Below are positions 36,650 through 46,981 of a DNA stretch of 64,000 nucleotides, piece after piece. Location: contig CAWEQS010000018.1 of the NCBI GenBank assembly GCA_963811265.1, forward strand, positions 161,862-225,861. Direction: 5' to 3'. The translations under genes and the position numbers were made by a program. This stretch comes from JAOUJD01 sp963811265 (GTDB lineage Bacteria; Pseudomonadota; Gammaproteobacteria; Burkholderiales; Burkholderiaceae_F). The notes beneath the pieces were generated by a model. The model ran no database searches. It had not been told where the DNA came from and saw only the letters and a list, made by a program, of their open reading frames with translations. Numbering within the stretch: position 1 is the stretch's first letter; each line of letters starts with the position of its first letter.

Positions 36650-36743
36650 TGGCGGAGACGGACGGATTCGAACCGTCGATGCACGTTTTTGCGCGCATGC
36701 TCCCTTAGCAGGGGAGTGCCTTCGACCACTCGGCCACGTCTCC
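36650..36743 (-). tRNA. tRNA-Ser (anticodon GCU)
   Basis: The minus strand gives acceptor GGAGACG/CGTCTCC, discriminator G and encoded CCA. The D-arm is GGCCGAGTGGTCGAAGGC and the anticodon loop CTGCTAA (anticodon GCT). A long variable arm with GCGCGCAAAAACGTGC and the T-loop GGTTCGAATCC follow. It is 94 nt with CCA and lies just downstream of lysC, as in many betaproteobacteria. Confidence 0.97.
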
Positions 36744-36826
36744 GGTGAAGCCAGAAAAGCAAGGCGCGGGCGAAAGCCCGCGCTCAGCCAGCAGTTTAGA
36801 CGTTGCCGCCCGCGCCGGCAACGCGA

Positions 36827-38083
36827 TCAGCCAACCACGTTCTCCAGGCCGAACGCCTTGTGCAGGGCGCGGACCGCGAGTTCCATGTACTTGTCCTCGA
36901 CCACCACCGAGATCTTGATCTCGCTCGTGGAGATCATCTGGATGTTGATCCCCTCCTCGGAGAGGGTGCGGAACATCAGGCTCGCGATGCCCACGTGCGA
37001 GCGCATCGCGATGCCGACGATCGACACCTTGGCGATCTTCTGGTCGCCGACGATCTCGCGCGCGCCCACGTGCTGCTTCACCTTGGTGTTCAGCACTTCC
37101 ATCGCCTTCGCGTACTCGTTGCGGTGGACCGTGAACGAGAAGTCGGTCGTGCCCTCGACGCTGATGTTCTGCACGATCATGTCGACGTCGATGTTCGCGT
37201 CGGCGATCGGACCGAGGATCTGGTAGGCGATGCCGGGCCGGTCGGGCACCCGTGTCAGCGTGATCTTGGCTTCGTCGCGCGAGAACGCGACGCCGGATAT
37301 GACGGCCTTTTCCATCGTGTGGTCATCCTCGAAGGTGATCAGGGTGCCGGAGTTCGCCTCCACGGCAAGCGGAAGATCGGGATCGGTCAGGCTGGAGAGC
37401 ACGCGCAGCGGGACCTTGTACTTGCCGGCGAACTCGACGGAGCGGATCTGCAGCACCTTGGAGCCGAGGCTCGCCATTTCGAGCATTTCCTCGAAGGTGA
37501 TCCGCTTCAGGCGCTGCGCCTCGGGAACGATGCGCGGGTCGGTCGTGTAGACGCCGTCGACGTCCGTGTAGATCAGGCACTCGTCGGCCTTCAACGCGGC
37601 GGCGAGCGCGACGGCCGAGGTATCGGAGCCGCCGCGACCGAGCGTGGTGAGGTTGCCGTGCTCGTCCGCGCCCTGGAAGCCGGCCACGACGACGATCGTG
37701 CCCTGCGCGAGGTCGGCGCGCATCTTCTTCTCGTCGATGTCGATGATTCGCGCCTTGGTGAATGCGCTGTCGGTCAGCACGTGCACCTGCGGCCCGGTGT
37801 AGCTCTTGGCCTCGAGGCCGCGATCCTTCAGCGCCATCGACAGCAGCCCGATCGTGACCTGCTCGCCGGTGGACGCGATCACGTCCAGCTCGCGCGGGTC
37901 GGGGCTCGCCTGGATTTCCTTCGCGAGCGCGATCAGCCGGTTGGTCTCTCCGCTCATCGCGGAGACGACGACCACCAGCTGGTGTCCGGCGCGATGCCAC
38001 TTTTCCAGGCGACGCGCCACGTTGCGGATGCGCTCGACGCTGCCGACCGACGTACCGCCGTACTTGTGAACGATGAGAGCCAT
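36827..38083 (-). CDS. lysC: Aspartate kinase
   Basis: LysC phosphorylates aspartate, the first step to lysine, threonine, methionine and diaminopimelate. The 418-aa protein has the kinase start VHKYGGTSVGSVERI, then FQGADEHGNLTTLGRGGSDTSAVALAAAL, and the C-terminal pair of ACT domains (FEDDHTMEKAVISGVAFSRDE and VSIVGIAMRSHVGIA) that sense lysine/threonine. The length is normal for the alpha-type enzyme. A TATAAT lies about 45 bases upstream of the start. tRNA-Ser follows it. Confidence 0.97.
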   Translation of the reverse strand: MALIVHKYGGTSVGSVERIRNVARRLEKWHRAGHQLVVVVSAMSGETNRLIALAKEIQASPDPRELDVIASTGEQVTIGLLSMALKDRGLEAKSYTGPQVHVLTDSAFTKARIIDIDEKKMRADLAQGTIVVVAGFQGADEHGNLTTLGRGGSDTSAVALAAALKADECLIYTDVDGVYTTDPRIVPEAQRLKRITFEEMLEMASLGSKVLQIRSVEFAGKYKVPLRVLSSLTDPDLPLAVEANSGTLITFEDDHTMEKAVISGVAFSRDEAKITLTRVPDRPGIAYQILGPIADANIDVDMIVQNISVEGTTDFSFTVHRNEYAKAMEVLNTKVKQHVGAREIVGDQKIAKVSIVGIAMRSHVGIASLMFRTLSEEGINIQMISTSEIKISVVVEDKYMELAVRALHKAFGLENVVG

Positions 38084-38126
38084 GATCGGCCGAGCCCCGC
38101 CTTCCCTGCGTGATGAGCAACCGTGA

Positions 38127-38132
38127 ATTATA
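38127..38132 (-). promoter_or_regulatory. -10 element for lysC
   Basis: TATAAT on the minus strand lies 44 bases upstream of the lysC start, in the 80-bp gap after tilS. No good -35 hexamer was found at the usual distance, so the element is supported by the -10 match and position only. Confidence 0.4.
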
Positions 38133-39600
38133 AGGAGCGCGCGCGGCGCGTCCTGAGCTGCGTCAGGGATTGCGGTCGATCAGCCCGGCGTCCGGCTGCC
38201 ATTCGACGACGACGCGCTCGCCGTCGCGGTCGGTCATCCTGACGTCGGCGCCGAGCCCGGCGACGTAGATCAGTTCGCCCTTGCGCCACACGAGCGGCAG
38301 GCGGCCGCGCTCGAACTCCGGGATCCCCGCGTCCTGGAACAGCCGCTTCAGCGTCTTCGAGGGGCGCGTGGGGTGCGGCTTGAAACGCTCCCCGCCGCCG
38401 CGCGGGCGCACCTCGAGGACAGCCTCCCGCAGCCAGGCCGGATCGAAGCCCTCCTCGTCGACAACCGGGGTGAAGTGAAGCGCCCCGCCCCACCCGGGAA
38501 CGCTGATCTCGTCCTCGCCCTGCCAGCGGAACGACTGGACGTCCTGCGAGTCCGTCTCTGCCGCCTTGAGCAGCAGCAGGCCACGATAGCGCCGCACTTC
38601 GCGGTCGCCGACCCGCACCAGCAGGCGCGCGTCGCTGCGCGCCGTGCGGGCCTGCTCAAGCAGTTCGAGGAGGCGCGCGCGGCTCGGCGACTCGACGCCG
38701 GCGCGATCGAGCCAGGCGCGCACCAGCGCCGTCTGGCGGGCGAGCGGCAGCGCGGTGATGCGATCGAGCCAGACCATCCCGTCGGGCGCGCCGTCCGAGG
38801 CCTGCGCGAGATCCGTCCCGGCGCTCGACCGCAGCGCCTCGGCGGCCTCGGCGACGAGATCGATGGAGCGCGCCGCCGCCGCGCGGAAGCCGGGGCGGAG
38901 CGCGTCGAGCCGCGGCAGGATGTCCGCGCGGAGCGCGTTGCGCAGCAAGGCCTGCTCGTCGTTCGATTCGTCCTCGACAAACGGCACGCCGGACGCCGCC
39001 AGGTACTCCTCGATCGCGGACCGCGCGACGTCGACGAACGGCCGGACGAGCAGCAGGTCGCCGCCGAAGCTGCGGCTCGGTGGAAACGCGGCCAGGCCGT
39101 CGACGCCCGCGCCGCGCAGCCACTGGATCAGGAACGTCTCGAGACGGTCTTCGCGATGGTGGGCCGTCAGCACGATGCGCGCGCCCGCGTCGCGGGCCGC
39201 CTCCGCCAGCGCGCCGTAGCGCGCTTCGCGTGCCGCCGCCTCCAGCCCGCGTCCCCGGCGCCGCACCTCGACGTGCCGCGCGACCAGCGGGACCTCGCGC
39301 GCGGCGCACTCGGCTTCGCAGTGAGCGAGCCAGTCGTCGGCGTGCGGACTGAGGCCGTGGTGGACGTGCACCGCGAGCAGCCGGCGGATTCCCGAACCGC
39401 GGACCCGCGCGAGCCGCGCCGACGCATCGAGCAGCGCCATCGAGTCGCGGCCGCCGCTGAGGGCGACGACGACCACCTCGCCACGGCGCGCCGGCGCCCG
39501 CTTCATCGGCTCCGAACTCTGTGCCGCTTCGTCGCGCAGCCGGTCGAGAGCGCGGGCGAGCGCGTCGCGAACGGACTGCAGCAGCGGCGACGAATCCGGA

Positions 39601-40575
<975 letters not shown>

Positions 40576-40582
40576 GGTTCGC

Positions 40583-41224
40583 TCAGTACTCCACGGGCAC
40601 AGGATCGAGGCTGCGCCACAGATACCAGGTGGCCACGCTGCGCCATGGCGCCCACCCCGTTGCCAGCGCCTCGACCCGGGTGCGCCCCTCGCGCCCGGTG
40701 ATCGCCTCGCCGTCCAGGTAGTGCAGGCTGACCGCCCGCAGCAGACCCAGGTCGTCCAGCGGCAGCACATTAGGGCGGAGCAGGTTGAAGATCAAGAACA
40801 TCTCCGCGGTCCAGCGGCCGATGCCGCGAATGTCCGTCAGCTCCGCAATGATCGCCTCGTCGTCCTGCCCGGCAAAACGCGCCGGATCGACCCGCCCGCT
40901 GATGAAGTGCGCGCACAGGTCGCGGATGTACTCGACCTTGCGTTCCGACAGTCCGCACGACCGCAACGTCGTGGCGCGCCGGCGCAGCACGCTCTTCGGC
41001 GTCAGCTCGCCGCAGCTCGCGCAGAACCGTCCCCACACCGCATCGGCAGCCTTCACCGAGATCTGCTGGCCGACGATCGATCGCGCGAGCGTGCTGAACG
41101 CGTCGCCGCGCGACACGAGGCCGACGCGCGGATGCTCGGCGATGATCCTGGCCATCGTCGCGTCCGACTTCGCCAGCGCGCGCTTCGCGCGGCTCCAGTA
41201 GGCCGGGCGGGCGGATCCGTTCAC
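40583..41224 (-). CDS. DNA-3-methyladenine glycosylase II family (HhH-GPD)
   Basis: The 213-aa protein is a base-excision glycosylase removing alkylated purines. It shows FSTLARSIVGQQISVKAADAVW, then the helix-hairpin-helix LTDIRGIGRWTAEMFLIF. The catalytic aspartate region LPLDDLGLLRAV lies 15 residues later. It lacks the N-terminal AlkA domain, so it is the short type. The GTG start at 41224 overlaps the cysS stop as GTGA. Confidence 0.92.
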   Translation of the reverse strand: MNGSARPAYWSRAKRALAKSDATMARIIAEHPRVGLVSRGDAFSTLARSIVGQQISVKAADAVWGRFCASCGELTPKSVLRRRATTLRSCGLSERKVEYIRDLCAHFISGRVDPARFAGQDDEAIIAELTDIRGIGRWTAEMFLIFNLLRPNVLPLDDLGLLRAVSLHYLDGEAITGREGRTRVEALATGWAPWRSVATWYLWRSLDPVPVEY

Positions 41225-42588
41225 GCGCGGCGCCAGGTGGTGCCGCCCGGGCCGTCCTCCAGGACGACGCCTTCGGCCGTCAGCGCCGCGCGCAGGCGGT
41301 CGGCCTCGGCGAAGTTCCTGGCCTTCTTGGCCGCGGCTCGCTCGGCGATCAGCGCGTCGATCCGCGCCGCGTCGTCGTCCGCCCCGCCGCCGCGCAGGAA
41401 CTGCACGGGGTCGCGCTGCAGCAGGCCGAGCGGCTCCGAGAGCCGACGCAACTGCCGCGCGAGCGCCGGCGACTTCGCGCGGTTCACCTCGCTCGCCAGG
41501 TCGAACAGCACGGCGATCGCCACCGGCGTGTTGAAGTCGTCGTTCATCGCCGCCGCGAACCGCTGCGCATGCGCCTCGTTCCAGTCGACCGCGGCGCCGT
41601 CGCCAGCGGTGTCGCGCAGCGCCGTGTAGAGGCGGCTGAGCGCGCTGCGGGCCTCGGCGATCTGCTCCTCGGCGAACTGCAGCTGGCTGCGATAGTGGGT
41701 GCGCAGCAGGTAGAAGCGCACGACCTCCCAGTCGAAGCGGTCGACGGCGTCGCGGATCGTGACGACGTTGCCGAGCGACTTGGACATCTTGTCGTCGCCC
41801 ATCCGCAGGGCGCCCGTGTGCACCCAGAGGTTCGCGAAGGGTTCGTCGAACGCGCCCTCGCTCTGGGCGATCTCGTTCTCGTGGTGCGGGAAGATCAGGT
41901 CCGGCCCGCCGCCGTGCAGGTCGAAGTGGCGACCCAGCAGCTCGCTCGCCATGGCCGAGCACTCGATGTGCCAGCCGGGACGCCCCTCGCCCCAGCGGGA
42001 TGCCCAGTGCGGCTCGCCCGGCTTGGCGCGCTTCCACAGCACGAAGTCGAGCGGATCGCGCTTGCTGGTGTCGACCGCGACGCGCTCGCCGGCGCGCAAT
42101 TCATCCAGTTCGCGTCCCGACAGCTTGCCGTACCCGGGGAAGCTGCGGACCGCGTAGTTCACGTCGCCGTCGTTCGCCTGGTACGCGAGGCCCTTGTCCT
42201 GGAGCAGCCCGATCAGGTCGAGCATCTGCGGGATGAACTGCGTCGCGCGCGGCTCGTGGTCCGGCCGGGCCATGCCGAGGGCGTCGAAGTCGTCGTGCAT
42301 CAACTGGATGAAGCGCGCGGTGAGCGCCGACGGCGTCTCGCCGTTCTCGGCCGCGCGCTGGATGATCTTGTCGTCGATGTCGGTGATGTTGCGGACATAC
42401 GTGACGCGGTAACCCGCCGCCCGCAGCCAGCGCTGCATCACGTCGAACGCGACGAACGTGCGGCCGTGGCCGATGTGGGTGCGGTCGTAGGTCGTCACGC
42501 CGCAGACGTACATCCGGACGTGACCGGGCTCGAGCGGCTCGAGCGGCTGCTTGCGGCGCGACAGCGTGTTGTAGATCTCGACCGTCAT
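41221..42588 (-). CDS. cysS: Cysteinyl-tRNA synthetase
   Basis: CysS charges tRNA-Cys. The 455-aa class I synthetase has VCGVTTYDRTHIGHGRTFV (zinc cysteine and HIGH motif, residues 28-46). WHIECSAMASELLG, FPHHENEIAQSE and DDKMSKSLGN (KMSKS) follow, with a helical C-terminal anticodon-binding part. The ATG is at 42588. It heads the minus-strand unit that includes the glycosylase, accA and tilS. The 227-bp upstream gap is shared with the divergent TPR gene. Confidence 0.96.
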   Translation of the reverse strand: MTVEIYNTLSRRKQPLEPLEPGHVRMYVCGVTTYDRTHIGHGRTFVAFDVMQRWLRAAGYRVTYVRNITDIDDKIIQRAAENGETPSALTARFIQLMHDDFDALGMARPDHEPRATQFIPQMLDLIGLLQDKGLAYQANDGDVNYAVRSFPGYGKLSGRELDELRAGERVAVDTSKRDPLDFVLWKRAKPGEPHWASRWGEGRPGWHIECSAMASELLGRHFDLHGGGPDLIFPHHENEIAQSEGAFDEPFANLWVHTGALRMGDDKMSKSLGNVVTIRDAVDRFDWEVVRFYLLRTHYRSQLQFAEEQIAEARSALSRLYTALRDTAGDGAAVDWNEAHAQRFAAAMNDDFNTPVAIAVLFDLASEVNRAKSPALARQLRRLSEPLGLLQRDPVQFLRGGGADDDAARIDALIAERAAAKKARNFAEADRLRAALTAEGVVLEDGPGGTTWRRA

Positions 42589-42815
42589 GGAACTTCACCC
42601 CTCGGGAAGACATCCGGCGAACCGGACGGGAAATGCGAGCGCAGGGACAGGAACCCGGGAGAGCTCAGTCAACAGCGCAGTGCGGACATTTCGAGGGGCC
42701 GACGCGATTGGGGTGGGCTGTAGAATCGGCCGCAGTATATCAATCGCTCCGTGGATCCACGGCCTTCGCGACGCGAGGGCGCAGCCCAGCCGCCGGCCCT
42801 CCGTCCCGTCCATCG

Positions 42816-43400
42816 ATGCCGACCTCGCTTCGCTCCCTCGCCTTCGCGGGCGCCGCGCTGCTCGCCGCCGCGCTGCAGCCCGCGGCCGCTCAGCAGCCGG
42901 TGCCGGCCCAGTCCGTCCCCGCCCCGGCGAGCGACCGCGTCGAGCTGAGCGATCTGCAGGAGGTGCAGAAGCTGATGGCGGCCGGGCAGTTCAAGCCCGC
43001 GCTGGCGCGCGCCGATGCCCACCTCGCGAAGAATCCCCGCGATGCGCAGATGCGCTTCGTGCGGGGCGTGATCCTCTCCGAGCTGAAGGACACCGCTGGC
43101 GCGCGCGAGGTGTTCGAGCGCCTGACGGAGGAATACCCGGAACTGCCGGAGCCGTACAACAACCTCGCGGTGATCGACGCGTCGCAGGGGCAGCTGCAAC
43201 GCGCGCGGACGCTGCTCGAAGCGGCGCTCGCCATTCGGCCCGACTACGTCACCGCGCTCGAGAATCTCGGGGACATCCACCTGCAACTGGGCGTCGACGC
43301 CTACCAGCGCGCGGCCAAGCTGCAGCCCGGCAATCGAAACCTGGGCAACAAGCTGTCGCTGTCGCGCGAGTTGCTCTCCAAGACCCGCATCACCCCCTGA
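42816..43400 (+). CDS. Exported tetratricopeptide-repeat protein
   Basis: The 194-aa protein has a signal peptide (cleavage near AAAQQP), then about three TPR units: AAGQFKPALARADAHLAKNPRDAQMRF, KDTAGAREVFERLTEEYPELPEPY and GQLQRARTLLEAALAIRPDYVTAL. It lies directly upstream of two cyclophilins in the usual betaproteobacterial order, which suggests a periplasmic scaffold or folding role. The ATG at 42816 lacks a clear ribosome site. A TAGAAT at 42721 may be its -10 element. Confidence 0.85.
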   Translation: MPTSLRSLAFAGAALLAAALQPAAAQQPVPAQSVPAPASDRVELSDLQEVQKLMAAGQFKPALARADAHLAKNPRDAQMRFVRGVILSELKDTAGAREVFERLTEEYPELPEPYNNLAVIDASQGQLQRARTLLEAALAIRPDYVTALENLGDIHLQLGVDAYQRAAKLQPGNRNLGNKLSLSRELLSKTRITP

Positions 43401-43417
43401 ATCCCGCAAGGAGTCCG

Positions 43418-43984
43418 ATGAAGATCAAGACGCTGCTTTTCTGCGCCGCTCTGACGCTGGGCGCGACCACTGCCTCTGCGCAGGGCACGGCCCCGCGCGT
43501 CGCGCTCGAAACCTCCGAGGGCCGGATCGTCATCGAACTCGCCCCGAAAGAGGCGCCCAAGACGGTCGACAACTTCCTCGCCTACGTGAAGGCCGGCCAC
43601 TACGACGGCACCATCTTTCACCGCGTCATCCCCACGTTCATGGTCCAGGGCGGCGGTTTCGGGCCCGACATGTCGGAGCGCTCGACGCGCCCGCCCATCC
43701 CGCTGGAAAGCAAGAACGGGCTGAAGAACGCGCGCGGCACGGTGGCGATGGCCCGCCGCAGCGACCCGAACTCGGCGACGGCGCAGTTCTTCATCAACGT
43801 CGTCGACAACCCGCGCCTGGACTACCCGAGTTTCGACGGCAACGGCTATGCCGTGTTCGGCAAGGTCGTCGAAGGCATGGACGTCGTCGACAAGATCAAG
43901 GACGTGCCGACCGGCAACCGCGGCCAGCACCAGAACGTCCCGCTGACGCCGGTCACGATCAAGTCGGCCCGCGTCGTCAAGTAA
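43418..43984 (+). CDS. Periplasmic cyclophilin-type peptidyl-prolyl isomerase
   Basis: The 188-aa enzyme has a signal peptide (cleavage near TASAQG) followed by a complete cyclophilin domain: ETSEGRIVIEL, YDGTIFHRVIPTFMVQGGGF (catalytic Arg and Phe/Met/Gln), AMARRSDPNSATAQFFINV and YAVFGKVVEGMDVVDKI. It catalyses cis-trans proline isomerisation in the periplasm (PpiA-like). AAGGAG lies seven bases before the ATG at 43418. The cytoplasmic paralogue follows after 18 bp. Confidence 0.93.
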   Translation: MKIKTLLFCAALTLGATTASAQGTAPRVALETSEGRIVIELAPKEAPKTVDNFLAYVKAGHYDGTIFHRVIPTFMVQGGGFGPDMSERSTRPPIPLESKNGLKNARGTVAMARRSDPNSATAQFFINVVDNPRLDYPSFDGNGYAVFGKVVEGMDVVDKIKDVPTGNRGQHQNVPLTPVTIKSARVVK

Positions 43985-44002
43985 CCCCACCAGGAAGCCC
44001 TC

Positions 44003-44497
44003 ATGATTCGCCTGCAGACCTCCCTCGGCCCCATCACCATCGAACTCGACCACCAGCGCGCGCCCAAGACGGCCGCCAACTTCGAGTCGTACGTGCGCAA
44101 GGGCTTCTACGACGGCACCGTGTTCCACCGCGTGATCAACGGCTTCATGGTCCAGGGCGGCGGCTTCGAGCCGGGAATGCGCCAGAAGCGCACCGACGCG
44201 CCGATCGAGAACGAGGCCAGCAACGGCCTGCGCAACGCGAAGTACACGGTCGCGATGGCGCGGACCAACGACCCGCATTCCGCCAGTTCGCAGTTCTTCA
44301 TCAACGTCGCGGACAACGACTTCCTGAACCACACCGCCCCCACCCCGCAAGGCTGGGGCTACTGCGTCTTCGGCAAGGTGACCGAGGGCCTCGACGTCGT
44401 CGACAAGATCAAGGCGGTGCGCACCGGCCGCCAGGGCATGCACCAGGACGTGCCCGAATCCGACGTGCTGATCGAGCGCGCCGAGATCGTCGAATGA
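44003..44497 (+). CDS. ppiB: Cytoplasmic cyclophilin-type peptidyl-prolyl isomerase B
   Basis: The 164-aa protein begins directly with MIRLQTSLGPITIEL and has no signal, so it is cytoplasmic. Active-site blocks are YDGTVFHRVINGFMVQGGGF and ARTNDPHSASSQFFINVADN. It is clearly related to the exported enzyme just upstream, so the pair probably arose by tandem duplication. Its stop overlaps the lpxH start (ATGA). Confidence 0.94.
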   Translation: MIRLQTSLGPITIELDHQRAPKTAANFESYVRKGFYDGTVFHRVINGFMVQGGGFEPGMRQKRTDAPIENEASNGLRNAKYTVAMARTNDPHSASSQFFINVADNDFLNHTAPTPQGWGYCVFGKVTEGLDVVDKIKAVRTGRQGMHQDVPESDVLIERAEIVE

Positions 44498-45284
44498 GCC
44501 TGGCCGATCCACCACCGGTCCTGGCCGTCGCTCCGACGGCCGCGCCGCTCGTGGATCCGCTCTTCATCTCGGACCTGCACCTCGCCGCGGAACGGCCGCG
44601 CACGATCGCCCGCTTCCTGCGGTTCCTCGCCGAGGACGCGCCGGGGCATCGCGAACTCGTCATCCTCGGCGATCTCTTCGAGTTCTGGATCGGCGACGAC
44701 GCCGCGGCCGTCCGCGCGACCCATCGTCGACGCGACTCGCCGCGTACTCGGCCGGCGGCCGGCGCCTGCTGCTGATGCACGGAAACCGCGATCCCCTGCT
44801 CGGCCGCGCCTTCGCGGCCGCCAGCGGCGGCACATTGCTCGCCGACCCGATCGTCGTCGAGGTCGCCGGCACGCCCACGCTGCTGTCGCACGGCGACGCC
44901 TGGTGCACGCTCGACGTCGCCTACCAGCGGTTCCGCTCGACGGTGCGCCAGCCCGAGTTCCAGCGGGACTTCCTGTCGAAGACGCTCGACGAGCGCATCG
45001 CCTTCGCGCGCGGGCTGCGCATGCAGAGCGACAGCGAGAAGTCGACGAAGGCCGCGGACATCATGGACGTGACGCCCGACGCCGTCGTGGCCGCGCTGCG
45101 CGCGGCCGGCGTGCGCCGGATCATCCACGGCCACACGCACCGGCCAGCGTCGCACGTGGTCGACCTCGGGGATGCGCTCGCGGAGCGCTGGGTGCTGCCC
45201 GACTGGGATCTCGACGCCGCCGAGCCGCGTGGCGGTTTCCTCGAGTTCGTCGAGGGCCGGCCCCGGCTCGTGTTCTTCGACTGA
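44494..45284 (+). CDS. lpxH: UDP-2,3-diacylglucosamine diphosphatase, broken by a 1-base deletion
   Basis: LpxH makes lipid X in lipid A synthesis. The first part (44494 to about 44718) has FISDLHLAAERPRTI and LVILGDLFEFWIGDD. The frame then shifts near 44715-44724, and the second part resumes as RLAAYSAGGRRLLLMHGNRDPLLG, with LLSHGDAWCTLD and RIIHGHTHRPASH. These are the dimetal ligands of the calcineurin-like fold. The two parts join with one missing base. An essential gene with both halves intact points to a consensus error. It is co-translated with ppiB. Confidence 0.9.
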
Positions 45285-45291
45285 CCCGGCC

Positions 45292-46053
45292 CTACTCGTC
45301 GACCAGCTTGTTGAGTTCGGACGGGTCGACCGCATGGGCCGCGGTCTTGGCTTCGCCGGCGATCGCGATGCCGTTCCTCTCGAGCGCCGCGACCATCTGG
45401 TCGATCACCCGCTGCTGCGCGGCGGCGTGGTCGACCAGTCCGTGCAGCGCCTTCGTGAGCGGGTCGTCGCCTTCCTGCGCAATCCCGTAGGCGGAGAACC
45501 CCATGCGGTTCGCAGCCTGTTCGCGCGCCGCGTCCGACTCCTTGTGCAGGATGCGCGCAGGGTTCCCGACCGCCGTCGCGCCCGCCGGCACTTCCTTGAC
45601 GACGACCGCGTTCGAGCCGATGCGCGCGCCGTCGCCGACCGTGAAGCCGCCGAGCACCTTGGCTCCCGCGCCGACGATCACGTTGCGACCGAGCGTGGGA
45701 TGGCGCTTGGCGCCCTTCACGGTCGACGTGCCGCCGAGCGTGACGCCCTGGTAGATGGTCGAGCCCTCGCCGATCTCCGCGGTCTCGCCGACCACGATGC
45801 CCATGCCGTGATCGATGAACACGAAGCGCCCGATCCGCGCGCCCGGGTGGATCTCGATGCCGGTCAGGAACCGCGAGACGTGCGAGACGAAGCGCCCGAG
45901 CCAGCGCGCACCGCCGTTCCAGCACGCGTGCGCGATGCGATGCATCCAGAGCGCGTGCAGGCCCGGATAACAGGTCAGCACCTCCCAGCGGCTGCGCGCG
46001 GCCGGGTCGCGTTCCAGGATGCAGTCGATGTCTTCGCGCAAGCGGTTGAACAT
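45292..46053 (-). CDS. cysE: Serine O-acetyltransferase
   Basis: CysE acetylates serine for cysteine synthesis. The 253-aa protein has the N-terminal helical part (REDIDCILERDPAARSRWEV). The left-handed beta-helix of hexapeptide repeats follows (GIEIHPGARIGRFVFIDHGMG, VVGETAEIGEGSTIYQGVTLGG) and the active-site KRHPTLG. The C-terminus beyond ARILHKE is longer than in minimal CysE and is Ala/Glu-rich. It is convergent with lpxH, eight bases away. Confidence 0.94.
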   Translation of the reverse strand: MFNRLREDIDCILERDPAARSRWEVLTCYPGLHALWMHRIAHACWNGGARWLGRFVSHVSRFLTGIEIHPGARIGRFVFIDHGMGIVVGETAEIGEGSTIYQGVTLGGTSTVKGAKRHPTLGRNVIVGAGAKVLGGFTVGDGARIGSNAVVVKEVPAGATAVGNPARILHKESDAAREQAANRMGFSAYGIAQEGDDPLTKALHGLVDHAAAQQRVIDQMVAALERNGIAIAGEAKTAAHAVDPSELNKLVDE

Positions 46054-46120
46054 GGGGTTTTCGCGGCGGTCCTGGCCTGCTGGACCGCGTTGTCGGGACC
46101 GCGTTTCGGGGCCGCCGATT

Positions 46121-46903
46121 CTAGCGGCCGCGCTTGCGCCCCGCGCGGTCGGCGCGCGACTCGATGATCGCCGCCGTCACCCCGCGCAGCACGTCGATCT
46201 CGGTCTGCGTGGGGCGGGCGCGATTGAAGAGCCGCCGCAGGCGCTGCATCAGGCGCTTCGGCTCGTCCGGATCGAGCGCGCCGACGGCGATCAGCGCCCG
46301 TTCGAAGTGCGCGTAGAACCCCTCCAGCGCTTCGATCGGAGCGACGGCTTCCTCCGGGCCGAAGCGGCGTTGCCCGTCGTGCACGCCCGGCGTGCCGCGC
46401 AGCGCGAGCTGGCACTCGTAGGCGGCCACCTGGACCGCCTGCGCCAGGTTGAGCGAGGAGAACGCCGGATTCGCCGGGATCGCGCAGCTCAGCTGGCAGC
46501 GCTCGACGTCCTCGTTCTCGAGCCCCGATCGCTCGGTGCCGAACACGAACGCGATCTCCTCGCCGGCCTGGCTCGCGCGCGTCGCCGCCTCCTCCGCGCA
46601 GGCACGGAGGTCTGCGAGCGGCGGGCCGAACTGGCGGTCGTAGCCGGTCATCGCGATGGCCGTGCGGACGCCCGCGAGCGCTTCGGCCAGGGTCGCGAAC
46701 GAGGCGCTGGCCGCGAGCACGTCGGCGGCTCCGGTGGCCAGGGCCACGGCGTCCGGGTGCTCCCGGTAGTCCGGATGCCTCGGCTGCACGACGACCAGCC
46801 GCGCGAAGCCCATCGTCTTGATCGCGCGCGCGGACGCGCCGATGTTGCCCGGATGCGTGGGCGCCACCAGCACGAAGCGGACTTGGTCGGCAGGGTTCGA
46901 CAT
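46121..46903 (-). CDS. trmJ: tRNA (cytidine/uridine-2'-O-)-methyltransferase TrmJ
   Basis: TrmJ methylates the ribose at position 32 of several tRNAs. The 260-aa SPOUT protein has RFVLVAPTHPGNIGASARAIKTMGF, LVVVQPRHPDYREHP, AFVFGTERSGLENEDVERC and LNLAQAVQVAAYE, the knot that binds S-adenosylmethionine. It is followed by a short C-terminal extension. The ATG at 46903 lies opposite the suhB promoter, so trmJ-cysE and suhB are divergent. Confidence 0.94.
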   Translation of the reverse strand: MSNPADQVRFVLVAPTHPGNIGASARAIKTMGFARLVVVQPRHPDYREHPDAVALATGAADVLAASASFATLAEALAGVRTAIAMTGYDRQFGPPLADLRACAEEAATRASQAGEEIAFVFGTERSGLENEDVERCQLSCAIPANPAFSSLNLAQAVQVAAYECQLALRGTPGVHDGQRRFGPEEAVAPIEALEGFYAHFERALIAVGALDPDEPKRLMQRLRRLFNRARPTQTEIDVLRGVTAAIIESRADRAGRKRGR

Positions 46904-46927
46904 CGGGGCCCGAAGAGGTCAATCGAC

Positions 46928-46933
46928 TAGAAT
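46928..46933 (+). promoter_or_regulatory. -10 element for suhB and downstream leader hairpin
   Basis: TAGAAT lies 49 bases before the suhB ATG; the start point would be near 46940. The leader contains CGCCGGCC-GTCC-GGCCGGCG (46953-46972), a perfect eight-pair hairpin ending nine bases before the ATG, where a ribosome site would be expected. No -35 hexamer is evident. Confidence 0.35.
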
Positions 46934-46981
46934 CGCCGGCCAGTCTAAATGCCGCCGGCCGTCCGGCCGGCGCGCTCAATC

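Noticed and set aside
42721..42726. TAGAAT as promoter of the TPR gene
   Set aside because: The hexamer is plausible but has no -35 match and the leader would be about 90 bases without a ribosome site, so it is mentioned only under the gene.
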